Positions 7,911-16,322 of a stretch of DNA of 64,000 nt are shown here, piece by piece. Source of the DNA: Curtobacterium sp. MCLR17_007 (GTDB lineage Bacteria > Actinomycetota > Actinomycetes > Actinomycetales > Microbacteriaceae); assembly GCF_003234655.2 (NCBI RefSeq), contig NZ_CP126271.1:1674001-1738000 (forward strand). The letters run 5' to 3'. Numbering within the stretch: position 1 is the stretch's first letter; each line of letters opens with the position of its first letter. Below the pieces are notes generated by a model. That model was not told the origin of the DNA. It saw only the letters and a list, made by a program, of their open reading frames with translations, and searched no databases. The translations under genes and the position numbers were made by a program.

Positions 7911-8162
7911 CTCGAGGTTCCGGAACAGCGGCATCTCGAGCGCGGGGACGGGGTGTCCGCGCCACCTCGGCGAACGTGCGCGGCACGTCGTGCGACCTGG
8001 CCGTGTCCGGACGGGAGGCCCGGTGCCAGCTGACACCGGGCCTCCCGTCCGTCGTCTCCCGACGTCCCCCCTCCCAGGTGATGCCGGTGTTGCGGAACCT
8101 CGCGTCGTCGGACCGGCCGCTCGCGCGACCTCGACGCACCGCAGGCGGCGAGTCGTGCGACT
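7911..8162. repeat. Composite dispersed repeat region downstream of ppc
   Basis: The ppc-to-transporter gap holds two copies of a dispersed motif. Copy A (7911-7940) reads CTCGAGGTTCCGGAAC then AGCGGCATCTCGAG. Copy B (8080-8102) is inverted: GATGCCGGTGTTGCGGAACCT. Each is followed by a partner segment ending in GTCGTGCGAC (to 7996 and 8125-8161). A third full copy lies at 15419-15502 and a degenerate one at 53915-53944. The palindrome 8009-8050 lies between A and B. No gene is seen in 7865-8221. Confidence 0.75.
8009..8050. terminator. Long palindromic terminator-like hairpin (GGGAGGCCCGG family)
   Basis: A perfect 17-bp stem, GGACGGGAGGCCCGGTG with its complement at 8034-8050, around an 8-base loop CCAGCTGA. 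It is one of at least seven related palindromes in the window, all in gene ends. Likely terminates ppc, although it lies 145 bases past the stop and no T-tract follows. Confidence 0.6.
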
Positions 8163-8234
8163 CCCGGTGCCAGACCCGCGGCACGCGTCCGCGACCCCTG
8201 TCGAATCGATTCGGCGCGGCGTAGCGTGGCGCAG

Positions 8235-9440
8235 GTGACGACGGAGCGCAGCCGGACCAGACCCCGCACCCAGACGACCCTGCCGCCGATCGTCCCCCTG
8301 GCACTGATCGTGGGCGTGTCGCCGTTCGCGACCGACATGTACATCCCCGCACTGCCGACCATCGCGCGGGACCTCGGCACCACACCGAGCGCCGTCCAGC
8401 TGTCGTTGACGGCGTTCCTGGTGGCGTTCGCGGTCGGACAGCTGCTGGCCGGACCCGTCAGCGACGGGATCGGACGCCGGCCGATGCTCCTGGGCGGCAC
8501 CGCGCTGTTCGCGGTCGCATCGCTCGGCTGTGCCGTCGCGCCGGACGTCGTGACGTTGGTCATCGGTCGTGTGGTCGAGGGACTCGCCGGCGCGGCGGCG
8601 GCGGTGGCCGGCCGGGCGATGGTCTCCGACGTGACGGAGGGACCGCGCATGGCGAAGGTGTTCGGCACCCTCGCGGCGATCAACGCGATCGGGCCGGTCG
8701 TCGCGCCGCTGGTCGGGGGAGCGGTCCTGACGGTCGCGTCCTGGCGCGTGATGTTCGTCGTCCTGGCGGTGCTCGGAGCGGTGTTCTTCGTGCTCGTGCT
8801 GCCGTTCTTCCACGAGACGCTCCGGCCGGAGTCCCGCGGTGGCATCGGACTTGCGGCGAACTGGCAGCGGATGCGGCAGCTCGTGCAGATCCCGCGGTTC
8901 CGGGCCTACCTGCTGACGTCCGTCCTGTCGACGATCGGGTTCTTCGCCTACATCGCCACGAGCTCGTTCGTGTTCCAGACGCAGTTCGGGTTCTCCGAGG
9001 GGCTCTACACGATCGTGTTCGCCACGAACGCCACGATGATGATCGTCACGACACTGGTGTTCCGACGCGTGGTCGGGCGGTTCTCCGAGGACGCGCTCCT
9101 GACCGCCGGGCTGCTCGTCGGGACGCTGGGTGCCGCCGGAGTGCTGACGTCGGCGCTGCTCGACCTCGGCCCGGTCCCGGTGTGGTGCTCGCTCGCCGTG
9201 GTCACGGCGGCGTGGGGCTTCGTGCTCCCCGCAGCCATGACGCGGACCCAGCACATCGGCGCGGCGCACCCGGGCACGGCGGCCGCACTGCAGGGCGGTC
9301 TGTCGTTCGGGCTCGGCGGCCTCGGCACGCCCCTCGCCGGACTGCTCGGTGGCACGGCGCTGGCGATGGGCGCGGTGATGGTGACGCTGATGGCAGCGGC
9401 GGTCGTGGTCCAGACGATCGCGACGCGACGAGCCCGGTGA
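8235..9440 (+). CDS. Bcr/CflA family multidrug efflux transporter (MFS)
   Basis: About 401 residues with 12 predicted membrane helices. The FATDMYIPALP segment after helix 1 and the GRRPMLLGG loop between helices 2 and 3 mark the Bcr/CflA branch of drug:H+ antiporters, which export compounds such as bicyclomycin, sulfonamides or chloramphenicol; the substrate here is unknown. I prefer GTG 8235 over GTG 8226, because the TAGCGT -10 element (8222-8227) overlaps the earlier codon and lies 7 bases before the later one, the leaderless spacing seen throughout this window. No regulator gene is adjacent. Confidence 0.88.
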   Translation: MTTERSRTRPRTQTTLPPIVPLALIVGVSPFATDMYIPALPTIARDLGTTPSAVQLSLTAFLVAFAVGQLLAGPVSDGIGRRPMLLGGTALFAVASLGCAVAPDVVTLVIGRVVEGLAGAAAAVAGRAMVSDVTEGPRMAKVFGTLAAINAIGPVVAPLVGGAVLTVASWRVMFVVLAVLGAVFFVLVLPFFHETLRPESRGGIGLAANWQRMRQLVQIPRFRAYLLTSVLSTIGFFAYIATSSFVFQTQFGFSEGLYTIVFATNATMMIVTTLVFRRVVGRFSEDALLTAGLLVGTLGAAGVLTSALLDLGPVPVWCSLAVVTAAWGFVLPAAMTRTQHIGAAHPGTAAALQGGLSFGLGGLGTPLAGLLGGTALAMGAVMVTLMAAAVVVQTIATRRAR

Positions 9441-9560
9441 CCGCGTGCCGCCGCACCCGCTGGCCACGACGCGACGCGCGGGGGACTGTCGAACGCCTGT
9501 CGGACGGCGACCGATAGTGTCGGGTGCGCAGCCCCTACCGATGCAAGGAGAACACCCCGT

Positions 9561-9899
9561 ATGGACATCGTCGTACACGAGGCGCAGACGGACGCTGCCG
9601 TGCTGGAGTGCAAGGGCCGCCTGAACATGGTGTCGGCGCCGGCGTTCCGCGAAGCCGTCGCCAAGGTCGTCGGGGACGGCCGCAACCGAGTGGTCGTCGA
9701 GCTGTCGGGCGTCGAGTTCATGGACTCGTCCGGCCTCGGTGCGTTGGTCGGCTGCCTGAAGACCGCGCGGCAGGCCGGCGGGGACCTCCGCATCGCCGCG
9801 CCGTCGGACCAGGTCAGCATGGTCCTCAAGCTCTCCAACATCGACAAGATCCTGCGGACGTACCCGGACGGGGACGCCGCGGTGTCGACCTGGGCATGA
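9561..9899 (+). CDS. STAS-domain anti-sigma factor antagonist
   Basis: A 112-residue single STAS domain of the SpoIIAA/RsbV type. The phosphorylatable serine lies in FMDSSGLGALV near residue 58, with the GRLNMVSAPAFR strand and helix before it. In such modules the unphosphorylated antagonist binds the anti-sigma kinase and frees the sigma factor. A TAGTGT -10 element at 9515-9520 and an AAGGAG ribosome-binding site at 9545-9550 precede ATG 9561. The stop overlaps the start of the next gene as ATGA, so antagonist and kinase are made together. No alternative sigma factor or phosphatase gene is nearby. Confidence 0.9.
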   Translation: MDIVVHEAQTDAAVLECKGRLNMVSAPAFREAVAKVVGDGRNRVVVELSGVEFMDSSGLGALVGCLKTARQAGGDLRIAAPSDQVSMVLKLSNIDKILRTYPDGDAAVSTWA

Positions 9900-10312
9900 C
9901 CGGCACCGCCGTGGCTGACCACCGTCTGGAGTTCGCGTCGCCGCCCGACGACGTCACGTGCGTGCACGACTTCCTCGCCGCGGTCTGGGGTGCCGAACCC
10001 TCGGTCGGCATCGAGGACCGCATGGCCTTCGAGCTCGCCGTCGTCGAGCTCGCCTCGAACGTCGTCGAGCACGCCGGTGGCGGCGAGCGGGTCGCCTGCT
10101 CACTGTCGCTCGCGGTGAGCGGCCGCGAACTCGAGGCGGAACTCACCGACGATGGTCTGCCCGCGTCCGTCGATCCCGCCGGTGCCGCACTGCCGGACGC
10201 GTCGGCCGAGAGCGGCCGGGGGCTGGCGCTGGTCGGCATGGTCGTCGACGAACTCCGGTACGAGCGTGCCGGCGACCGGAACCACTGGACCGTCCGGCGC
10301 GGTCGGGTCTGA
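9896..10312 (+). CDS. RsbW-like anti-sigma factor serine kinase (HATPase)
   Basis: A 138-residue GHKL-type ATPase. The N-box ELASNVVEHA lies near residue 55, the G1-like DDGLPA near 85, and the G2 box SGRGLALVGMVVDEL near 105. This is the layout of RsbW/SpoIIAB-type kinases, which hold a sigma factor and phosphorylate the STAS antagonist encoded just upstream. ATG 9896 overlaps the stop of the STAS gene, which fixes the start. Partner sigma factor not in view. Confidence 0.85.
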   Translation: MTGTAVADHRLEFASPPDDVTCVHDFLAAVWGAEPSVGIEDRMAFELAVVELASNVVEHAGGGERVACSLSLAVSGRELEAELTDDGLPASVDPAGAALPDASAESGRGLALVGMVVDELRYERAGDRNHWTVRRGRV

Positions 10313-10451
10313 CGCACCAGAACGAGCAGTCGTCAACACTCCGGGGACCCCGGGCAGGCGGACGGTCCGGTAAGCGCACACCGGCGGCCGGAACCCGCGA
10401 GACCCAACGGGGGATTGCGGACCCCCCGGGGGCGCGTGTCACGATGCGCCG

Positions 10452-11411
10452 GTGACCATCGACCACGACCCGCGGATGATCTTCGAGACGTCCGGCGACG
10501 ACCTCGACGACGCGCAGCGCATGTACGAGGCGGCCTACGAGGGATCCGGGTTCAGCACCCACACGACCGACCGGATGTTCCAGTACCGGTTCCGCGTGGT
10601 CGGTGACGAGACGATGTCGTTCCGGTCGAGCCGGTTCGACGCCAGCGTCCGGGGCGAGGTCGAGCTGCGTGACGAGTACGCAGTGATGTGGCTCGCCGAC
10701 GGGGGCGGTCGCGTCGACATCGGGCGCGACGAGGTGTCCTTCGGACCGGGCAACCCGATGATGTTCCCCACGGGACGGCCCTTCGAGTTCGAGCTGGCGG
10801 ACGTCCGGCAGAGCCTGGTGCAGTTCGAGCGCACCTACCTCGAGGGCATGGCGGCGGAGATGCACGGCGTCCAACCGGGTCCGCTCGTCTTCGACCACGC
10901 CGCCACCCCGGCACCCGATGCGCTGCGGTCGTGGAACCGGCAGGTGCAGGAGGCTGCCTCCGTCGTGCTGGCGAAGGCCGCGGTGGCGCCGCTCGTCCTC
11001 GCGGAGACGTCACGGACGACCGCCATGGCCCTGCTGCGTACCTTCCCCCATCGCCTGCTGGCGCCGGACGTGGCGCTGCCCCAGGGAGCGACGGGCCGCG
11101 TCCGCGAGGCCGTCGAGTACATGCACGCCTTCGCGCACACGCCGGTCACGACCACGGACGTCGCCGAGCACGTCGGGCTCAGCGTGCGCGGGCTGCAGCA
11201 GGCGTTCCAGCGACAGGTCGGCATCGCGCCCAACTCGATGCTGCGCGGCATCCGACTCGACCGGATCCGCGAGGAACTGCGACACGGGACCCCGCGTGAG
11301 CTCACCGTCGCGTCGGTCGCGGTGAAGTGGGGCTTCGCCCACCTGGGGCGGTTCTCGGCGGCCTACGCCACCCGGTTCGGCGAGTACCCGCGGGACACGC
11401 TGCAGGGCTGA
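10452..11411 (+). CDS. AraC-family transcriptional regulator
   Basis: A 319-residue regulator. Residues 1-190 form a sensing domain of the AraC-binding-like type (strands around GEVELRDEYAVMWLADGGG and VSFGPGNPMMFP); the last 100 residues hold two helix-turn-helix motifs (TTTDVAEHVGLSVRGLQQAFQ and LTVASVAVKWGFAHLGRFSAAY), the latter being the usual AraC signature. The ligand is unknown and no metabolic genes adjoin it. GTG 10452 follows a CACGAT hexamer at 10440-10445 by 6 bases, consistent with a leaderless message. Confidence 0.85.
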   Translation: MTIDHDPRMIFETSGDDLDDAQRMYEAAYEGSGFSTHTTDRMFQYRFRVVGDETMSFRSSRFDASVRGEVELRDEYAVMWLADGGGRVDIGRDEVSFGPGNPMMFPTGRPFEFELADVRQSLVQFERTYLEGMAAEMHGVQPGPLVFDHAATPAPDALRSWNRQVQEAASVVLAKAAVAPLVLAETSRTTAMALLRTFPHRLLAPDVALPQGATGRVREAVEYMHAFAHTPVTTTDVAEHVGLSVRGLQQAFQRQVGIAPNSMLRGIRLDRIREELRHGTPRELTVASVAVKWGFAHLGRFSAAYATRFGEYPRDTLQG

Positions 11412-11449
11412 GGCCCCCGCCGAGCCCGCGCGCCCTCTACGCTGGAGGG

Positions 11450-11995
11450 GTGAGCCGACCTCGACCCTGGGTGATCGTGCCCGGCATCTGGAACTCCGAC
11501 CCCGAGCACTGGCAGTCACGGTGGCAGGCCGAGCGTCACGGGACCGCGATCCGCATCGCGCCGACGTCGTGGTCCGATCCTGACCCGGTCGACTGGGCGC
11601 GTGCGATCGACCGCGCGGTCGCGGCCACCGACGGACCACCCGTGCTCGTCGCGCACAGCCTGGGCGTGATCGCGGCGTGGCGGTGGCTCGTGGACCACGA
11701 CGACTGTCGGGTCGCCGGGGCGTTCCTCGTCGCCCCACCCGACCCCGCGGCGCCCGGCTTCCCCGCGGCAGCGGCCGGCTTCACGCTGCCCGAGCGCTCC
11801 GTCACGACGCCCACGCTGCTCGTCGTGAGCGACGACGACCCGTACTGCTCGACCGAGCGGGCGACGGCGATGGGTGAGGCGCTCGGTGCCGACGTCCGTC
11901 GGATCGGGGAGCACGGTCACGTGAACGTCGCCAGCGGTGTGGGCGACTGGCCGGTGGGCCGAGGGCTCCTCGAGGACTTCACCGCAGGGCTCTGA
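11450..11995 (+). CDS. RBBP9/YdeN-type alpha/beta hydrolase
   Basis: A 181-residue small serine hydrolase. The nucleophile lies in AHSLGVIAAWRW, the acid in VSDDDPYC and the histidine in EHGHVN, in the right order for a catalytic triad. The GIWNSDPEHWQSRWQ start is typical of the family (PF06821), whose physiological substrates are mostly unknown. GTG 11450 is chosen because TACGCT at 11438-11443 lies 6 bases upstream; the intervening GGAGGGG could alternatively act as a ribosome-binding site. Confidence 0.87.
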   Translation: MSRPRPWVIVPGIWNSDPEHWQSRWQAERHGTAIRIAPTSWSDPDPVDWARAIDRAVAATDGPPVLVAHSLGVIAAWRWLVDHDDCRVAGAFLVAPPDPAAPGFPAAAAGFTLPERSVTTPTLLVVSDDDPYCSTERATAMGEALGADVRRIGEHGHVNVASGVGDWPVGRGLLEDFTAGL

Positions 11996-12099
11996 TCCCG
12001 GGTCCGACACGCCGTTCATCTTCGGCGTGACATGCCGCCGGATGCGCGACACACCGCGGATGTCCCAGCCTCACGTCCCGCGGTGTCCATACTTCGAGC

Positions 12100-13275
12100 A
12101 TGAAGACCCAGTCCGGAGCACGAACGCCGCTCGTCGACCCGTTCGGTCGTGAGCTCGAGGAGTGGCTCCGCGACGCTCCCGCCACCCGTGCGCCGTACCT
12201 GTCGGACCTCGTGGTCCCGCCGGTCACCGGCCCGGTGCAGCGACCGGACACGACCCACACCGAGCTGACCGACACGGCCCAGGACGAGCTGGTCGTCCCG
12301 AGCGACACCGCGCACGACGCGCCGTCCGACGTCGAGCTGGACCACCCGGTCGACAGCGCGCAGGACGTGCCGTCGGACGCGACCTCCGACGTGGCCTTCC
12401 GCCGCCCCCGCGACCGCGGTCGGCACGCGTCCACCTGCGGTCCGTCCTTCCCCGAACCCCCGGAGCGCATCGCCCTGCGCATCGAGGAGCTCGCCGTCGA
12501 GGTCTCCGCACAGAGCGGCCGGCCCACGCTCGAGCGCATCGTGGTGCTCGAGGACGAGGTCCGCCGCCGCGACGAGGACCTCGCACGCCTGACCGCGTGG
12601 GAGGCCGGCATCGCCCACCTGACCGACCCCGAGGTCGATGCCGCGCGCGCCTACGCGCGCTCGGTGTTCGCCGATCTGCTCGCCGACGCTGCCGACGAGG
12701 CCGACCGCCGTGACCGCGTCGCCTCCCGACGCGCCGACGCGAGCCGCGCCGCCGCCGCTACGGGGACCGTGACCCTGCAGCGTCCCGCGCCCGCACCGGA
12801 GTTCGCCGCCACGCCGGTCCCGGTGGCGCCCACGTCCTCTGACGCGCCGGTCCTCGTCCTGCCGGCCGTCGCCGCGCCGGTCTCCGTGCTGGGTGCGCCG
12901 GCGCTGGACGACGCCTCCGCCGACCGGGACGAACCCGCTCGGCTCGTCCCGAGCACCCAGACCGTCACGCCGGTGTCCGCGAACACGCGCCCCACTCCGC
13001 TCATCCAGCCCGCGACCGGGCCGACCGTCATCGACCGCGACGCCTTCGCGGCCGTCCTCCGCTCGCACCGCGCCGAGACGGCCGGGACCCCCGTCGTGTT
13101 CCCCGTCGACCTCACCGCGGACGGCGAACGGGCCGCGGCCGGCGAGGTCGCTGCGGACTCCGCGGCGGCCGACGACGTCGCCGTGGAGCGCGCCGCTGCC
13201 GACCAGGACGCCGACCGCCCCGGCTGGTGGGCACGCGCGGTCGCCGCGGTCCTGCGCCTGCTCGGCCGTCGGTGA
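12100..13275 (+). CDS. Unknown low-complexity protein with hydrophobic C-terminal tail
   Basis: A 391-residue protein I do not recognise. Residues 40-110 are rich in Asp, Thr, Val and Pro with a loose repeated pattern (TDTAQDE, SDTAHDA, VDSAQDV). A helical segment with coiled-coil character follows at 125-220 (LRIEELAVEV...RRRDEDLARL), then an Ala/Pro/Val linker. The protein ends in GWWARAVAAVLRLLGRR, a short amphipathic or membrane-dipping helix. No signal peptide is seen. CATACT at 12088-12093 sits 6 bases before ATG 12100, so it is probably transcribed alone as a leaderless message. Codon use matches its neighbours, so it is likely a real gene. Confidence 0.7.
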   Translation: MKTQSGARTPLVDPFGRELEEWLRDAPATRAPYLSDLVVPPVTGPVQRPDTTHTELTDTAQDELVVPSDTAHDAPSDVELDHPVDSAQDVPSDATSDVAFRRPRDRGRHASTCGPSFPEPPERIALRIEELAVEVSAQSGRPTLERIVVLEDEVRRRDEDLARLTAWEAGIAHLTDPEVDAARAYARSVFADLLADAADEADRRDRVASRRADASRAAAATGTVTLQRPAPAPEFAATPVPVAPTSSDAPVLVLPAVAAPVSVLGAPALDDASADRDEPARLVPSTQTVTPVSANTRPTPLIQPATGPTVIDRDAFAAVLRSHRAETAGTPVVFPVDLTADGERAAAGEVAADSAAADDVAVERAAADQDADRPGWWARAVAAVLRLLGRR

Positions 13276-13319
13276 CCACCGCGCACTGGTTGCCGTCGGC
13301 TCCTCGGTAGACTGTCGGG

Positions 13320-14174
13320 ATGCCGACGCTCCGCGATCTCCAGGCCGTGATCGAGTCCCTCTGGCCGGTCCGGGGTGCCGAGTCGTGGGACGCGGTGGGG
13401 CTCGTCTCGGGTGACCTCGACGCCGATGTCGACCACGTGCACCTCGCCGTCGACGCCGTCCCGGACACCGCGCGCGAAGCCGTCGCCCTGGGTGCCGACC
13501 TGCTGCTGACCCACCACCCGCTGCTGCTGCGCGGTGTCACGACCGTCGCCGAGTCGACCTACAAGGGCGCGGTGCTCGCCACGCTGATCCGCGGCGGCTG
13601 CGCGCTCGTCGCCGCGCACACGAACGCCGACGTGGTGGCCACGGGGACCTCGGCCGTGCTCGCGGACCGCATCGGCCTGACCGACCAGCGTCCGCTCGAG
13701 CCGGGCGCGACCGCCGACACCGGCATCGGCCGCGTGGGCGTGCTCGCCGAGCCGATGTCGCTCGGTGCCCTGGCCCGCCGCATCGTCGACGTCCTGCCCG
13801 CAACGGCATCGGGGGTCCGCGTCTCGGGCGACTACGACCACCCGGTGCGCACGATCGCCCTGTGCGCCGGCGCGGGCGACGCGTACCTCGGCAACCCGCT
13901 GGTGCAGGACGCCGACGTCTACGTCACGAGTGACCTGCGGCACCACCCGGCCTCCGAGTTCCGCGAACAGGCCATGCTGTCCGACGGACCGGCACTGATC
14001 GACACCTCGCACTGGGCCACCGAGTGGCTCTGGCTCGACGTCGCCGCCGAACAGCTCCGCCAGGCGACCGGCCTCCGCGTCACCGTCAGCGACCTGCGCA
14101 CCGACCCGTGGGACTTCGCCGTCCTGCCGAGCGCGCCAGCACCCACCACCGAGCACCAGCACGAAGGAGCCTGA
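13320..14174 (+). CDS. Nif3-like dinuclear metal centre protein
   Basis: A 284-residue member of the NIF3/YbgI family of hexameric, metal-binding proteins often annotated as GTP cyclohydrolase I type 2 but of unproven function. The metal-ligand segments LLLTHHPLLLRG and AAHTNADV are present, as is the C-terminal DTSHWATEW segment with the last His and Glu ligands. TAGACT at 13308-13313 lies 6 bases before ATG 13320 (leaderless). The coiled-coil gene starts two bases after its stop, so the two form an operon, an order common in actinobacteria. Confidence 0.92.
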   Translation: MPTLRDLQAVIESLWPVRGAESWDAVGLVSGDLDADVDHVHLAVDAVPDTAREAVALGADLLLTHHPLLLRGVTTVAESTYKGAVLATLIRGGCALVAAHTNADVVATGTSAVLADRIGLTDQRPLEPGATADTGIGRVGVLAEPMSLGALARRIVDVLPATASGVRVSGDYDHPVRTIALCAGAGDAYLGNPLVQDADVYVTSDLRHHPASEFREQAMLSDGPALIDTSHWATEWLWLDVAAEQLRQATGLRVTVSDLRTDPWDFAVLPSAPAPTTEHQHEGA

Positions 14175-14176
14175 CC

Positions 14177-14911
14177 ATGAAGGCAGCACCCGAGGACCAG
14201 GTCATCCTCCTCGACGTCCAGCGACTCGACAACGACATCACGCGCATCGCGCACCGCATCAGCTCGCTGCAGAAGGGCGACCGGCTCACCGAGCTCGCCA
14301 CCGCCGCAGCCAAGCTCCGGAGCGAGCTCGCCGCCGCCACCGGCGACGTCGAGGACGCCGAGCGCGATCTGGCCCGGCTCGAGTCGGACACCGCGACGGC
14401 GCAGGCGCGCGTCACGCGTGACACCACGCTGCTGGCGAACTCGTCGAGCACGAAGGACTCCGCCGGCCTGCAGAGCGAGCTCGACTCCCTGCAGCGACGG
14501 ATCGGTGACCTCGAGACCTCGGAACTCGAGGTGATGGAGCAGCTCGACGTGTTCCGCGCCCGGGTGGGGGACATCGAGGCGAAGCTGGCCGACGCCGAGG
14601 CGGCACGGAACGCGCTGGTGTCCGAGCGCGACACCGAGATCGGACGACTCGAGAACGACCGGGCCTCGGCGGTGCAGGCCAGGGCAGACGTGGCCGCGAA
14701 GGTGCCGGACGACCTGCTCGCGCTGTACGAGCGCCAGCGCGCCCGCTACGGCTTCGGTGCGTCGCTGCTGCAGGGCGGGGTCTCGACCGCGTCGGGCGTG
14801 ACCCTGACCGGTGCCGACCTGCAGACCGTGCGTCGTGCGGCACCGGATGACGTCGTGCTCTGCCCCGACAGCGAGGCGATCCTGGTCCGCACCGCGGAGT
14901 CCGGCCTGTAG
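14177..14911 (+). CDS. DUF164-type coiled-coil protein with a degenerate zinc ribbon
   Basis: A 244-residue protein. About residues 10-185 form a long antiparallel coiled coil (DRLTELATAAAKLRSELAAATGDVED and so on). The C-terminal domain should be a C4 zinc ribbon, usually two C-x-x-C pairs (CGGC...CxxC), but here the first pair is replaced by a GGVSTASG-like stretch and the second reads LCPDS, so three of four ligands are gone. The rest of the ribbon sequence still aligns. The fold is found next to nif3-like and rnpB genes in actinobacteria; its role is unknown. GAAGGAG lies before ATG 14177, and it is co-transcribed with the nif3-like gene. Confidence 0.85.
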   Translation: MKAAPEDQVILLDVQRLDNDITRIAHRISSLQKGDRLTELATAAAKLRSELAAATGDVEDAERDLARLESDTATAQARVTRDTTLLANSSSTKDSAGLQSELDSLQRRIGDLETSELEVMEQLDVFRARVGDIEAKLADAEAARNALVSERDTEIGRLENDRASAVQARADVAAKVPDDLLALYERQRARYGFGASLLQGGVSTASGVTLTGADLQTVRRAAPDDVVLCPDSEAILVRTAESGL

Positions 14912-14924
14912 ACGCGCCCCCACC

Positions 14925-14986
14925 GACAGACGGGAGGCCCGGTACCAGCTGGCACATACCAGCTGGCACCGGGCCTCCCGTCTGTC
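14925..14986. terminator. Long palindromic terminator-like hairpin
   Basis: A 19-bp perfect outer stem starting GACAGACGGGAGGCCCGGT. Its apex carries ACCAGCTGGCAC twice, as if the usual apex of this palindrome family had been duplicated. It lies between the convergent coiled-coil gene and rnpB and can end both transcripts. Confidence 0.65.
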
Positions 14987-15016
14987 TCGTGGTGGCTCTG
15001 CACCACCGTGGCCTGT

Positions 15017-15379
15017 GCGAACGGGCCGGCCGTACGCCGGGTTCTGTCCTGCCTTGCGGCAGTGACGGCCATCTGTCTCGGACCGACGTTGCCGTCGGCC
15101 TCCAGCGGTCTACCCGAGGACTCGGCGAGCAGCCTCGACGTCCTCTGTCTGACCTTGCTCCGGGCGAGGTTTACCGAGCGGATCCGGTCACCCGGACCCC
15201 TGGTGGTCTCTTACACCACCGTTTCACCCTGACCGGTGTCGCCACCGGCGGTCTGTTCTCTGTGGCACTGTCTCGCGGATTGCTCCGGGTGGGTGTTGCC
15301 CACCGCCCTGCTCTGTGGAGCCCGGACGTTCCTCGGCACTCCCGGGGGAGTGACGCGACCGTCTCACCGACCCGTTCGC
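15017..15379 (-). ncRNA. rnpB: RNase P RNA
   Basis: The ribozyme that trims tRNA 5' ends. On the minus strand, the CR-I-type segment GAGGAACGTCCGGGCTCCAC appears about 30 bases from the 5' end, and the 3' part contains ACAGAACCCGGCGTACGGCC, the conserved CR-V/3' region. The ends were set by the P1 helix: GCGAACGGG at the 5' end pairs perfectly with CCCGTTCGC at the 3' end, giving 363 nucleotides, a normal type A length. A TACACT -10 element lies 7 bases upstream of this 5' end. Confidence 0.93.
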
Positions 15380-15386
15380 AGTCGAG

Positions 15387-15392
15387 AGTGTA
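15387..15392 (-). promoter_or_regulatory. -10 element of the rnpB promoter
   Basis: TACACT on the minus strand, 7 bases upstream of the 5' end predicted independently from the P1 helix. This agreement calibrates the -10 to +1 spacing used for the leaderless genes. No clear -35 element was found. Confidence 0.65.
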
Positions 15393-15418
15393 GCGGAGCG
15401 GTGGGCGCCCCCGCCCCC

Positions 15419-15502
15419 AGGTTCCGCAATATCGGCATCTCGAGCGGCCGGACCGGCAGGACCTGCGACCTCGACGACACGCATACGGCGAGTCGTGCGA
15501 CC
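15419..15502. repeat. Full copy of the GGAACCT/GATGCC dispersed repeat
   Basis: AGGTTCCGCAATATCGGCAT, CTCGAG, a GGACCGGC spacer, then GCGACCTCGAC...GGCGAGTCGTGCGACC. It aligns end to end, without large gaps, with 7914-8000 and has the same two halves as 8080-8161. It lies upstream of rnpB and downstream of ppgK. No gene is seen in 15393-15556. Confidence 0.75.
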
Positions 15503-15556
15503 AGGAGCGGCGTCGTCAGAGCGGTGTCGCCCGACTCGTCATCAACCAGGCGAGGA

Positions 15557-16306
15557 TCAGGCGCTTCGTGCGGCCAGGGTCGCCGCCCCGATGATGCCCG
15601 CGTTGTTGCGGAGCGTCGCCGGGATGACCGGGGCCTGCAGGTCGAGCAGCGGGAGGAACTCCTCGTGGTGCTTCGACACGCCGCCGCCGACGACGAACAG
15701 CTCCGGGGAGAGCAGCGCTTCGAGCCGGGAGTAGTACTTCTGCAGCCGCTTCGCCCAGTGCTTCCACGACAGCTCGTCGCGCTCCTTGGCCGCGAAGGAC
15801 GCCTTCGTCTCGTAGTCCACCCCGTCGATCTCCAGGTGGCCGAGCTCCGCGTTGACGATGAGCACGCCGTCGTTGATGAGCGCCGTGCCGATGCCCGTGC
15901 CGAGGGTCGTCATGATGACCAGGCCGTCGCGACCCTTCGCCGCGCCGAACTGCTGCTCGGCGAACCCGGCTGCGTCGGCGTCGTTGACGAAGTGGATGGA
16001 GCGTCCGAGTTCCTTCTCGAACAGGGCCTCGGCCTCGAAGCCGATCCACTTCTTCGACACGTTCGCCGCCGACATGGTCTTGCCGTCGCGCACGATCGCC
16101 GGGAAGCAGACGCCGACCGCGACGTCCGAGGCCGGGGCGAGCTCGTCGAGGATCTCGACCACGACCGCCACGATGTCGTGCGGCTTGCCCCCTTCCGGTG
16201 TGGCCTTCTTGATCCGCTCAGTGGTGAGTTCGCCGGTCGCCGTGTCGACGATCGCGCCCTTGATGCCCGTACCGCCGATGTCGACGCCGACTGCGAGTGA
16301 GGTCAT
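15557..16306 (-). CDS. ppgK: Polyphosphate glucokinase (ROK family)
   Basis: A 249-residue enzyme phosphorylating glucose with polyphosphate or ATP. The phosphate-binding VDIGGTGIKGAIVD strand-loop, the catalytic Asp in HFVNDADAAG near residue 125, and the TTLGTGIGTALINDG motif are present; a VNAELGHLEIDG segment marks the ROK family. ATG 16306 is 16 bases after the map stop, so map and ppgK form an operon. In many actinobacteria ppgK supplies much of the glucokinase activity, and it lies near sigA in M. tuberculosis, but not here. Confidence 0.95.
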   Translation of the reverse strand: MTSLAVGVDIGGTGIKGAIVDTATGELTTERIKKATPEGGKPHDIVAVVVEILDELAPASDVAVGVCFPAIVRDGKTMSAANVSKKWIGFEAEALFEKELGRSIHFVNDADAAGFAEQQFGAAKGRDGLVIMTTLGTGIGTALINDGVLIVNAELGHLEIDGVDYETKASFAAKERDELSWKHWAKRLQKYYSRLEALLSPELFVVGGGVSKHHEEFLPLLDLQAPVIPATLRNNAGIIGAATLAARSA

Positions 16307-16322
16307 GGGAGCTGTGGCCCTT

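Noticed and set aside
12100..13275. SMC- or DivIVA-like identity for the unknown 391-residue protein
   Set aside because: The helical segment is short and lacks a DivIVA N-terminal motif or SMC heads; composition alone is not enough.
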